64,000 nt of DNA. Source: Flavobacterium restrictum. Its GTDB lineage: Bacteria; Bacteroidota; Bacteroidia; Flavobacteriales; Flavobacteriaceae. Shown piece after piece: positions 1 to 8,700 of the stretch (position 1 is its first letter; each line of letters begins with the position of its first letter). The translations under genes were made by a program, and so were the position numbers. The stretch lies in contig NZ_VJZT01000014.1 of the NCBI RefSeq assembly GCF_007097245.1, positions 1 to 64,000 of the forward strand. The letters run 5' to 3'. Under the pieces are notes generated by a model that did no database searches, was not told where the DNA came from, and was given only the letters and a program-made list of their open reading frames with translations.

Positions 1-19
1 TGCCTGATTTTGATTGTGG

Positions 20-76
20 GTACGAGCTTGAAGCTCGCACTAGCCCAATGAAACCTAATGCTCGGACTAGCGGGGG
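20..76 (+). repeat. Palindromic interspersed repeat, copy 1
   Basis: A 25-base core at 20-44 contains the dyad CGAGCTTGAAGCTCG and is followed by a tail ending in ATGCTCGGACTAGCGGGG at 58-75. The same core recurs at 1755-1779 (inverted) and 1871-1895. The bases just before it (TGATTTTGATTGTGGG) also resemble those before copy 3, so the element probably begins near position 3. It lies directly upstream of the xre gene. Short palindromes of this kind are often REP-like elements moved by RAYT-type transposases; that assignment is inference, and no transposase gene is in the window. Confidence 0.8.
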
Positions 77-93
77 CTGTAATTTTATATATT

Positions 94-459
94 ATGAATC
101 TAGGACAAAACATAAAATTGTTGAGAGAGCAAAAAGGATTGTTACAAAAACAAGTAGCAACCGAAGTAGGTTTAGGAATCTCGCATTACAACAAAATAGA
201 AAACGGACAACGTGAAGCGTCCGTAGAGATGTTGGATAATTTGGCTAAATTTTACGGCATTTCTATTGATAAAATAGTACACCCCGATAATGAAGTACCT
301 ACCGAAGTTGTAATTGAAGATAAAACTACTATGGAACAATTACGCTTAATTCAAGAACTGGAAGAAAAAGACAAAATTATTATTTTCTCTATGCTTGACA
401 CAATGCTTACCAAAAAGAAATTCAAAGACTTCTTTGCTAAAAATGTAGCAATGTTATAA
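94..459 (+). CDS. XRE-family helix-turn-helix regulator (121 aa)
   Basis: Small DNA-binding protein of the XRE/Cro family. Residues about 3-60 form the HTH domain (NLGQNIKLLREQKGLLQK, then ISHYNKIENGQ as recognition helix and following turn). The rest is a charged tail ending in a Lys-rich segment. I use the ATG at 94; the ATG at 58 belongs to the palindromic repeat and would add an unrelated MLGLAGAV leader. The gene converges on the immunity gene at 507, with a shared hairpin terminator between them. Its C-terminal half resembles the decapitated xre remnant at 1864-2160, which holds the same position relative to the second immunity gene. A role in controlling the neighbouring toxin cassette is inferred from position only. 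Confidence 0.85.
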   Translation: MNLGQNIKLLREQKGLLQKQVATEVGLGISHYNKIENGQREASVEMLDNLAKFYGISIDKIVHPDNEVPTEVVIEDKTTMEQLRLIQELEEKDKIIIFSMLDTMLTKKKFKDFFAKNVAML

Positions 460-500
460 AACAGAAAAGCCGAGCATTTGCTCGGCTTTTCTGTTTCTAA
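458..500. terminator. Bidirectional hairpin terminator
   Basis: A perfect 17-bp stem (459-475 with 480-496) around the loop ATTT, rich in A on one side and T on the other. It ends both the xre gene from the left and the convergent immunity gene from the right. Confidence 0.85.
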
Positions 501-506
501 TCAAAT

Positions 507-1157
507 CTATTTTAAGATCAAAGGCACTTTGTTAGAGTTTATTTCCTTGTCATACAATTCATATCCCATTTGTTTTAAGCTATCAAGGGTTTTTGAACTT
601 AAAAATTTAGTCGCTAATTCTCTATCTTTCTTTGGATAATTGATTGCAATATGTAGTTCTTTTTCATTTCTGTAATTTTCCAATTCCCAATTACAATATT
701 TTGAAATTTTTATATGTAAATTCATTGGAATTTTAATTTTTATGCTTTCTCCCGATTTTAATAAAATTAAATCTTTCGTAGTAATGACTTCTTTCTTTTG
801 CTCCCATAATTTATCAACTTTTTCTATTTCTGTATCTATAACATCATAATTACAATCTACAGAAGACCAATGTCTTTTCTCATCTATAGCATTGAATCCA
901 ACCTTATAAATAAAAAAGAATTTATTTTCATTGGCAGACATCATATATTTCCATTTTTCACTATCACTTGAATATATAATAGGCAAATAATAATTTGATG
1001 TGGTTTTATTACTTATTTGCAAATTGATAAAAGAATTGTCTGCTATAGATTTATCTGTTATTGTAAATTCAATGTCTCTGCTCATTTCTTTTTTTGAAGC
1101 ACAAGAATTTAAAAGTAAAAACAAAAAAGAGGCTAGTGTTATAGTTTTCATAATCAT
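507..1157 (-). CDS. Putative immunity lipoprotein of the displaced Rhs tip cassette
   Basis: No family recognised. The protein begins with a lipoprotein signal (hydrophobic stretch, then LLLNSCAS, lipidated Cys at residue 19), so it should be membrane-anchored in the periplasm. The body is beta-rich in appearance. It starts 2 nt after the stop of the orphan tip at 1160, so the two are translationally coupled, as toxin-immunity pairs usually are. It shares the end NKVPLILK and the segment SNKTxxNY with the exported protein at 2229, which sits in the same place behind the intact Rhs tip. Those two facts support an immunity role, presumably blocking the cognate HExxH tip; this is untested inference. 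The in-frame ATG at 1151 is an alternative start. Confidence 0.7.
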   Translation of the reverse strand: MIMKTITLASFLFLLLNSCASKKEMSRDIEFTITDKSIADNSFINLQISNKTTSNYYLPIIYSSDSEKWKYMMSANENKFFFIYKVGFNAIDEKRHWSSVDCNYDVIDTEIEKVDKLWEQKKEVITTKDLILLKSGESIKIKIPMNLHIKISKYCNWELENYRNEKELHIAINYPKKDRELATKFLSSKTLDSLKQMGYELYDKEINSNKVPLILK

Positions 1158-1159
1158 CT

Positions 1160-1741
1160 TTATTTAGTTAGATTTAAATTATGATTGTACATCTGACTGT
1201 TAAAGTAAGGAGAACCCATACTTTGTTCCCAACCATAAGCCTTGACTTCTGAATATGCTTTACCTTTTACCAATTTATATTGATTAATCCAACCAGCGTA
1301 TGCCCCGTTTATATAATCGGTCATATGGTTCAATTCGTGACCAACTACACTACCTAATTGCCTTATAGAATTAAGAACATTACTTCTAATCAATATTTTA
1401 CCAAGAGATCTAATAGTGTAGTTGCCTTCTGTACCTGAACGCAATGCTTGAGCTTGACCAGCAATGTCAGAATTACCCCCAATCATAGTTTGTTTTTCAA
1501 AACTTGGGCAATTTGCAGATTCATATAAATCAGGAAATACTTTCGATGCGAATTCACCTATTTCTTCATTACTCCAATTTAAATATGGGTCATCATCCAA
1601 TATTTTTCCATAACCTCCTTTTCTAATAGCTTTGTCAAGCATAGACTTTTCCTGCATTTTATGCATTGCGTGATTCAGTCCACTAACCACAAGTCCAGTA
1701 ACAGCACCCTGCCAAAAATTCCCGCCAGCCAGTCCGAGCAT
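1160..1741 (-). CDS. Orphan (displaced) Rhs C-terminal tip with HExxH motif
   Basis: This reading frame is the detached C-terminal end of an Rhs protein. Residues 6-32 (GGNFWQGAVTGLVVSGLNHA and onward) are almost identical to residues 2134-2160 of the full Rhs protein at 2798. After that the sequences diverge. HELNH lies at residues 135-139, with YSEVKAY about 25 residues later offering a possible third (Glu) zinc ligand, as in gluzincin peptidases. It lacks a signal peptide and the Rhs shell. Its first codons (MLGLA) come from the palindromic repeat, so it may not be translated efficiently. It is best seen as a silent cassette that could be recombined onto the Rhs core. The immunity gene follows after 2 nt. 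Confidence 0.75.
   Translation of the reverse strand: MLGLAGGNFWQGAVTGLVVSGLNHAMHKMQEKSMLDKAIRKGGYGKILDDDPYLNWSNEEIGEFASKVFPDLYESANCPSFEKQTMIGGNSDIAGQAQALRSGTEGNYTIRSLGKILIRSNVLNSIRQLGSVVGHELNHMTDYINGAYAGWINQYKLVKGKAYSEVKAYGWEQSMGSPYFNSQMYNHNLNLTK
1648..1728 (-). repeat. 81-bp tip-junction homology, orphan copy
   Basis: This segment matches 3262-3342 inside the Rhs gene in the same orientation and reading frame, with about three differences over 81 bp. It encodes the conserved pre-tip sequence GGNFWQGAVTGLVVSGLNHA and a few further residues. Homology stops abruptly at the palindromic repeat on one side and at the variable tip on the other. Confidence 0.9.
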
Positions 1742-1779
1742 TAGGTAACACTAGGCTAGTGCGAGCTTCAAGCTCGTAC
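1725..1779 (-). repeat. Palindromic interspersed repeat, copy 2 (inverted)
   Basis: The core at 1755-1779 is the exact reverse complement of copies 1 and 3. The tail continues through ACCTAATGCTCGGACTGGC and joins the orphan tip at the GGN codons. With copy 3 at 1871 it forms a 25-bp inverted pair about 90 bp apart. Confidence 0.85.
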
Positions 1780-1810
1780 ACACAAACATAATCCTTTTGT
1801 TCTATTTTTA

Positions 1811-1851
1811 AAACAAAAAACTACAACTTTTTTAGAATTGTAGTTTTGTTT
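1811..1851. terminator. Hairpin between the two palindromic repeats
   Basis: AAACTACAA at 1818-1826 pairs with TTGTAGTTT at 1838-1846, extended by A-rich and T-rich flanks. It looks like a terminator, but it lies upstream of both neighbouring reading frames, so it may be a leftover of the rearrangement or part of the repeat pair. Confidence 0.45.
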
Positions 1852-1926
1852 TGCTTGATTTCGATGTTGGGTACGAGCTTGAAGCTCGCACTAGCCGTTG
1901 AACTTATTTCTGCTCGCACCAGCTGG
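1852..1926 (+). repeat. Palindromic interspersed repeat, copy 3
   Basis: The core at 1871-1895 is identical to copy 1, and the upstream bases (TTGATTTCGATGTTGGG) resemble those of copy 1. The tail TGCTCGCACCAGCTGGG leads straight into the truncated xre remnant, taking the place of its DNA-binding half. Confidence 0.8.
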
Positions 1927-2160
1927 GTGAAAAGCAATCCATCATCCGATGTATTGCAAAAATTAGCTTCTGTATTGGGTACTAGCACCGATTATTTAAT
2001 GAACGGTAAAACAGGGCAAGTAGAAGCGCAACTAACCGATATGGAACTTATAAAACAGTTTCAGGAAGTAGAAAAACTAAACCCTGACGAAAAACATCTT
2101 GTAAAAACTTTTCTTGATGCTTTCATAACAAAAAAGAAAATTCAGCAATTAGCGCAATAA
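1864..2160 (+). pseudogene. Decapitated XRE regulator remnant
   Basis: Only the C-terminal part of an XRE protein remains: SNPSSDVLQKLASVLGTSTD and LMNG are typical of the last HTH helices, followed by a tail resembling that of the xre protein at 94 (QFQEVEK, then FLDAFITKKK). The first helices, including the recognition helix, are missing. The frame instead reads into palindromic repeat copy 3, giving a nonsense leader from ATG 1864. It converges on the immunity gene at 2229 exactly as the intact xre does on the immunity gene at 507. I therefore read it as the homologous regulator of the resident cassette, broken at the repeat. DNA binding is unlikely. Confidence 0.7.
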
Positions 2161-2180
2161 AAATTTCACTATAAAGCATA

Positions 2181-2212
2181 AAAAAACAGGCTAAATTTGC
2201 CTGTTTTTTTCG
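2181..2212. terminator. Bidirectional hairpin terminator
   Basis: ACAGGC and GCCTGT pair around a 7-nt loop, with A6 before and T7 after. It serves the convergent xre remnant and immunity gene, mirroring the terminator at 458. Confidence 0.8.
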
Positions 2213-2228
2213 TTTTTATAATATTCAA

Positions 2229-2792
2229 TTACTTCAATATCAAAGGAACTTTATTAGTATTTATTTGTCCTCTAAAAACCATATAATTTTCTTTACGCAT
2301 TTTTGCAAGAATCTTCTTTTTCTTGATGTTTAAAAAACCTGATTGATATAAATTTAAACTAATACTTAAATCACTATTTGAAATCATTTTCATTTTTAGT
2401 CCTATTTTTTCTCCCTCTGTTAAGAAATCGTCTAAACAAAAACTAATAGTTTCACTTGTATTGCTTTTAATAAAAAAAACATCATACTTTTTTATATTCT
2501 TGTTTCGTTCTGTTAATTTTTCAAATTTAACTTCCGCTATTCGTGTTTCAACGGAGTCATTTTTAAATATATTAACTTTTGTATAAGAATCAGAAGAAAA
2601 GTCTGGAGCCTTGTTCTCAAAGGTAAAGTTTTTATTAATCACATAATTTACATTTGTTTTATTACTCAAAACGATTTCTAAAATTATTTTTTTATTTTCA
2701 TCTAGCTTTGAATTTAAAATCTTGTATTCAATACTTTGAGCATAATTCATACTAAAAAAAAACAATGCAATTGATAAGAATTTCAGTTTCAT
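2229..2792 (-). CDS. Putative immunity protein of the resident Rhs toxin
   Basis: No family recognised (187 aa). A Sec signal peptide (MKLKFLSIALFFFSMNYAQS) predicts export to the periplasm. The start chosen is ATG 2792, just 5 nt beyond the Rhs stop codon at 2798; a longer frame to 2879 would run into the toxin gene. The protein shares its last residues (NTNKVPLILK) and a SNKTNVNY segment with the lipoprotein at 507, which stands behind the displaced tip. Tight coupling to the tip, export and divergence in the middle together fit a cognate immunity protein for the HExxH toxin domain. This is inference from context; no enzymatic motif is visible. Confidence 0.7.
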   Translation of the reverse strand: MKLKFLSIALFFFSMNYAQSIEYKILNSKLDENKKIILEIVLSNKTNVNYVINKNFTFENKAPDFSSDSYTKVNIFKNDSVETRIAEVKFEKLTERNKNIKKYDVFFIKSNTSETISFCLDDFLTEGEKIGLKMKMISNSDLSISLNLYQSGFLNIKKKKILAKMRKENYMVFRGQINTNKVPLILK

Positions 2793-2797
2793 AGCTA

Positions 2798-5700
2798 TTA
2801 TTTTTTTAATAAGTTTTGATAATAATTTATACCTGCTTGAGCATTTGGGTCTCCGTAAACTTGATTGAAATTTGTCCAAACATTTAACTCTTCTTGGTAT
2901 TTTTGAGGATTGGTCATAGAGTGAAAACCAGCGTAATTCATATTACTCATATTCAAAATATGTGTGAATTCGTGTCCGATAGTATAGACGAAATCTAAAT
3001 TAGTTACTATTTTAGACATTGACAATGAAACTTTCCAACTATTATCTGGCATCATTTCAGATTCTCCATAAGCCTCCATTCCATTTTCTGTAACTAATGC
3101 TTCTCTGAATTCATATGCTGATATTTTACTATCAGCCTTACTGGCCAACATTCTCAATTCTTTTATAGCATTTATGTTTTTACCTATTGCCTCCTCTGTA
3201 AAACCAAATTTTCCGTTGGGATTTATTCCTTTCGCTTTTAGTTGTTCTTTAAAAGACTGTCTTTCCTGCATTTTATGCATCGCATGATTCAGCCCACTAA
3301 CCACAAGTCCAGTAACAGCACCCTGCCAAAAATTCCCGCCAGTTAGTGCCGCACCAGCACCCCCACTAATTGAACCAAAGGCAATCATGCCAGCATTTCC
3401 CATTCCAGCACCTAAACCTTTCATACCAGTATTGTATATTTCTTGGCCTTGAGAATTATTGCTGGAACCTCCCGCAAAAGCACTCGCTGCTATACTACTC
3501 AATGCCCCAGCCACAAAGCTACTAAAAAACTTGCCTCCTTGTATGCCACTCATGGTTCCTTGAAACATTCCGTGAGCCAATGCTTGAAATGCCGCCCTGG
3601 AGAAGAAATTAGTAAATAAATTCCCTGCTGCTGTACCTATCCCAAAAGTTACTGCCGCACTTGCCGCACCTACAAAGGTTGCTTTTGCTAGACCGCCTAC
3701 CGTAAAAGGAACATCGGCAAGTAAAGCGGTCATGGTGTATGTTGTTGCAGCTATAACTGCACCTATTATGATTGCTGCAGCTAAATCATCTAATCCAAAT
3801 AATTCCCCACTAGGATCGGTATATTTTAATGGGTTATTAAGAACGTATGCGTAACGGTTGTAATTCTGGGTGTTCTCTGGTTGCTGGATAAAATTATCTG
3901 GCATTAGGAACGTTCTCAAAACGGGGTCATACAAGCGACCATTCATTTGTATGAGTCCTACTTCGGCTAGGTGTTCATGTCCTGTGTAGCCCCGGTCTAG
4001 CATCATGAGTCCACCACTTGTGCCATTGGTTGGTAGTGTTACTGCAACTCCATTTTGTTCTAGCTTGGCTAGATTGCCCCAAGCATCAAAATGGCGGCGT
4101 TCTACGGCTATACCAGCTGCATCGGTAATGGCTATAATACTGCCTAAATAATCCCTATGAAGGTAATATTTTTTATCTACAATTGCGCCTGTGGCTATGG
4201 TTTTTATTTTATCTATATAGAGTGGTGCGCTGTAGGCATCGCCTCCTATAAAGGTGCGTATGGTAATGGTGGTAGGTGTTTTGAGTATTTCGACCGTGCC
4301 ATCATCGGTATAATTTTTGGTTTTGGTATACACGCCCGTGGCGCCAGGTGTGGGTATGGTGTAGCCATAAGTCATCATTTGTCTGGACAAATGGGAGTTG
4401 TATACAAACTGGGTACTGCCTTTGTCACTTTCGTTAATAGAAATAGGACTCTTGAACATGGTGTAGGTGACTACTTGTTTGGGCAAATTAGTATAATAAT
4501 CCTTTGCCTCTGGTGCAAGCGTGATGGACTTTTTGCGGTAAATTCCTGTTGCGAGAGTGGTGTTGTAATTATAATCGCCTATGCCGTTCTTGGTAATTCT
4601 ACCTTTGGTATCATAAAGTTGTTCTCTTCGATACACCTTACCGCCAATAACATTATCAATCAAGAAAACATTTAGTGCTGTTGTCGTTGTTTTCTCTATG
4701 CGTAATACTAGTGTTGTGTATTGTGTAACGGTGTGATTAATGTACACATTACGTCCTACTGTTACTGTTTGATAAAAATACTTTGTGCTGTTTCCTGTAG
4801 TTGGGTCTTTCTCTTCGATGTAGACTTTTAACTCATCTGTACCCATAACTCTATTTAAGTCAAAATTCAAGAGTACGCTATCGCCTAGTTTAGCTCCAAC
4901 TTGTATTGTTTTTTTGACGGTGGCTCCCGCTATTGCGGCTTGAGTAGTAAGCTGACCTGCAGAACTGCTTGTGGTTGCTCCAGCTTCGGCTTGAAACCCC
5001 TCGGTATCTGTGGTGCTAAAGGTGTTGTTTATAAACTTCTCATTGGTGGTAATTGTGGTGAGCCTGTCTAGGGTATCATATCCAAATTCTTCACTATAAT
5101 AGCCATGAAGCATATTCTGCCTGTTTTGTAATGTTCCTTTTACGGCATTAAAATTATACCTATTGTCTAAAATAGTGGTGGTGCCTTTGAGGTGGTTTTG
5201 TGAGGTAAAGTACCCATCTGCTGAATACTGGTTCGTTATGTTTACGCCATTGCCCAAGGTTTCGGTAAGGGATTGCATTTTTTCGTTGGCGGTATTCAAT
5301 TGCCACAAAACGGCATCGGTAGCATCGGTCATTTTATCCATAATACCGTTGTAAGTATTGTAGGTATTCTTGGTCATGATGCTGGTGCTCAAGCCTGTGG
5401 TTAGCTCTTGGGTAGCATTGACGGCTGTTATTGGTCTCCCGTAACTATCGTAGGTGATGGTTTTGGTTTGAGTAAAACTAGTATTACTCTCGGTGGTGGT
5501 GGTGAGTCTATGTAACGAGTCAAAACCATAGGTAAAAGTATCAATAGGTGTTCCTATTGCTTTTTTACTACTTTCAGAGGTAAGTTGGGCAAAGGAATTA
5601 TAAACATAATCAGTTTCAAAATCAGCTCCATCTCCCCCTGTTTTTTTCTTAAGGAGCTTTCCATAAGTATCATAGGTATTGGTTGTTGTGCCTTTAGGGG

Positions 5701-8700
5701 TGGTTTCGGTCAAGGGCTGTCCAAAAGCATCATAGGTGTAACTGTACGTGCCAGCGTTAGGGTCGTTCATGGCTGTTTTATTCCCCCATCCGTCTATGCT
5801 TATGCTTACTTTATGCCCATCATAGTTTGATTCTTTGAGTTGTCCATTGGCATAAAAAGTAAAATTGATGGTGCCGCCTGGGTCTGTAGTTTGTATTTTA
5901 TTGCCTAGTGCATCGGCGGTGGCAGTGGTTATTTTGCCATCATCGGTGCTGGTTGTAGTTAAGCCAGCATAGGCCAGCGTTTGAACTCGTCCGGCTGGTG
6001 TTGTTACTTTGGTAGGGCGTTGTAAATAATCGTATTCGTATGCAGTCCATTTTGTAGGAGCTGTATAATAAGGCTCGCTTTCTTTTAGTTTTCGACCCAA
6101 GGCATCATAAACTACTTGTTTGGATATGGTGGAGTTGATTGCAAATCCTTTTGTGGTAGTTACAATTGCTCTGCCCAAAACATCGTATTGGGTTATGGAT
6201 TTGGCTTGGTCTCCCACGGTGTTTTCACTCGTAGTCGTGTAGCCTCCATCGGATAATTTAACATACGAAATCGTAGTTTCCAATGGGGTTAATGATACAC
6301 CAGTAGTCTTGCTTTTGGTTAGTTTGCCCCAATTGTCGAACGTATAATCGCTCACTACCCCCAGATAATTAGTCGATTGGGTTACTTGTCCTAGAGTGTT
6401 ATAAACAAAATTAGTTACAAAGCCTTGATGATCCGTTTTCTTGGTTACAAAGCGTTTTGTAGGGTCATACTCATCTATTATTGTTCTTGCTGCAATAGGA
6501 GTGGGTGCTGCTGGAGCTGATACGGTTTTGGTCAATAAATTCCCTATCGCATCATAGGTCATATCCTCTACAATGGCGTAGGTATTATTACCTGTTTTCT
6601 CGGTTTTTGTTAGGTTGTTACCCGTATACGTATAGGCTTCTCCACTTACTCGTGTGTCCGGTGTATAGCTGGTTGTACTTGTATTCGTAGACTTGGGTCT
6701 ACCTATATAGTAGGCACTACCAACTCCTGTTGGGTTGTTGTCATAGGTAGTAGTACTTGTAGTAGTACCTTGTAATGTTGAACCAATGTATTGTTTAGAA
6801 ACAGTGCTAGTTTGCAATCCATAATAACTGGGTGAAGTTACTGTTCCGTCATAAGTAAAAATACTTTCGGATTTGACGGTTGTAAGGGCATCTAGCGCAG
6901 TTTGAGAACTCAATAAAACATTATAAACTTTAGAAGTTGGATTAACATAAGTAGCAAAAACATTGGTTTTGGTACTCAACAAATTATCTGGAACAGGAGC
7001 AAAAACGGTCGCAGCATTAGTACTAGACCACGTTATGGTGTTGGCACCACGTAGGTTTTCATCGTTGTTATAAGTTGACCAAATTTTAGGATCAGTAGCG
7101 GAGTCAACATACCAGCTACTTCTGGAGGTGCGCTTGAAACCTACCGTTCCGTAATTGAAATTAGAAATATAGCCGCTGTACTTAAAATCTTGGTATTTAG
7201 AAACGCCATTGATAGTTGCTGTTACTTTAGAAACCAAAAAACTACTAGTATTGCGAATGACCTCTAGATTAGGATATACAGACGTATTGCTAGAGGAATA
7301 AAAATCAGTAGCATAATTTCCCAGCCCACTGTCCGTAGCTTCCATTGTTTTGTAATCAATAGTTTGCTTGATGTTGCCATTGGATTCCGTTACCGATTTA
7401 AGTCTGTTATCGGTATCCAAATTTTTATTGAACTGGTAATATTCAATTTTGTTATAATGCCCACGAACAATTACTAGATCGGTATTGCCACCTTGGTATT
7501 TGTAATTAGAAGTGATTGGGATTGGGATGTCAGGTGATGGCGAATCAAAAATACCAGAATCGTATGTTAAGGGGAAAGTTGTTGTACTAGTAGTATTGCC
7601 TATATTATTACTAAAAGCAGTAACGTTCCATTGTGTATTATGGTCATTTATAGTCCAAGCAGGTTTGTAGTATTTACGCCATACTCTAACTAAATCTGAT
7701 TTTCCATCGCCATTAATATCAATGGCATAATAGCTGCTTAAATGGGTTTGGGTATTGTAATAAGTTCCCGTATTAGGCCAGTATTCTACAATGTTGTGAG
7801 ATTCTTTTACGAAAAATTCTCCTGCTGTTGGTTTTGGATTGGCATAATAAATATTCCATAAGGTTTGATTGGGACTTTTTCCATCTCCGTCTGGTATCAT
7901 AATATCAGTCTTGCCATCCCCATTATAGTCGCCAAAGAGTTTAAATTTACTTAAATTATTATCCGGAGTAGTACCTTCTCCTATAATTTCTAACTCCATC
8001 CAAGGTGAAGCTGAAAGTTGTTTAAAACTATAAACAACATAAGTATAATCTGGTTTTATTTGAAAAATATCCGATTTTCCATCGCCATTAAAATCCATTA
8101 TATAATTACTACCACCTGAATTTGAACTCAATTTAAGGGTTGTGTAAGGCAATTTAACAAATCCTTTATCGCCCATAGTGACAGATGCGTTTACATTTAA
8201 ATCAGCAACATACAAATCTTCTCCATTTGACTCAATAATTGCTTGAGTCAAGTAACCCCCGTCTGTATTTCCGCCACTTGCATTAACATAAAATGTAGTT
8301 TCTTTATGGTATTTTGTTTTTGGATTAATGATTAGAACTTCGCTAATGCCGTCTCCGTTAAAATCCCCTTCCAAATATTGACTGCTAACACCAACTGTTG
8401 GAGCAACAAAAGCATTGTTAGCCCCCATATACTGGGTTACATTAACATATTTTCTAGTTTCGGCTTCTGCAATTAGTGGTACTGTATCGGTACTCAATGA
8501 TTTAGTGTAGCTTAATTGGATTGTGTTGTTTGTTAAATTATAGACTTTGAAAGCTTTAGAATTTGAGATGTTATCCTCAAAAATAATTGATTGAAACTGA
8601 TTCAGTTTGCTACTAGTCAATGTTGTTGCGGTAAATACTTGCCACTTGCTTGCAGTAAAAGGTAAATTAACAGGTTCATTTCCTGTGGTTCCGTTAAATA

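Noticed and set aside
58..93. Longer N terminus for the xre protein starting at ATG 58
   Set aside because: The ATG and following codons belong to the palindromic repeat; the HTH domain starts at 94.
1160..1741. An independent secreted peptidase
   Set aside because: No signal peptide, and the first 30 residues are the Rhs pre-tip segment, which marks it as a detached tip.
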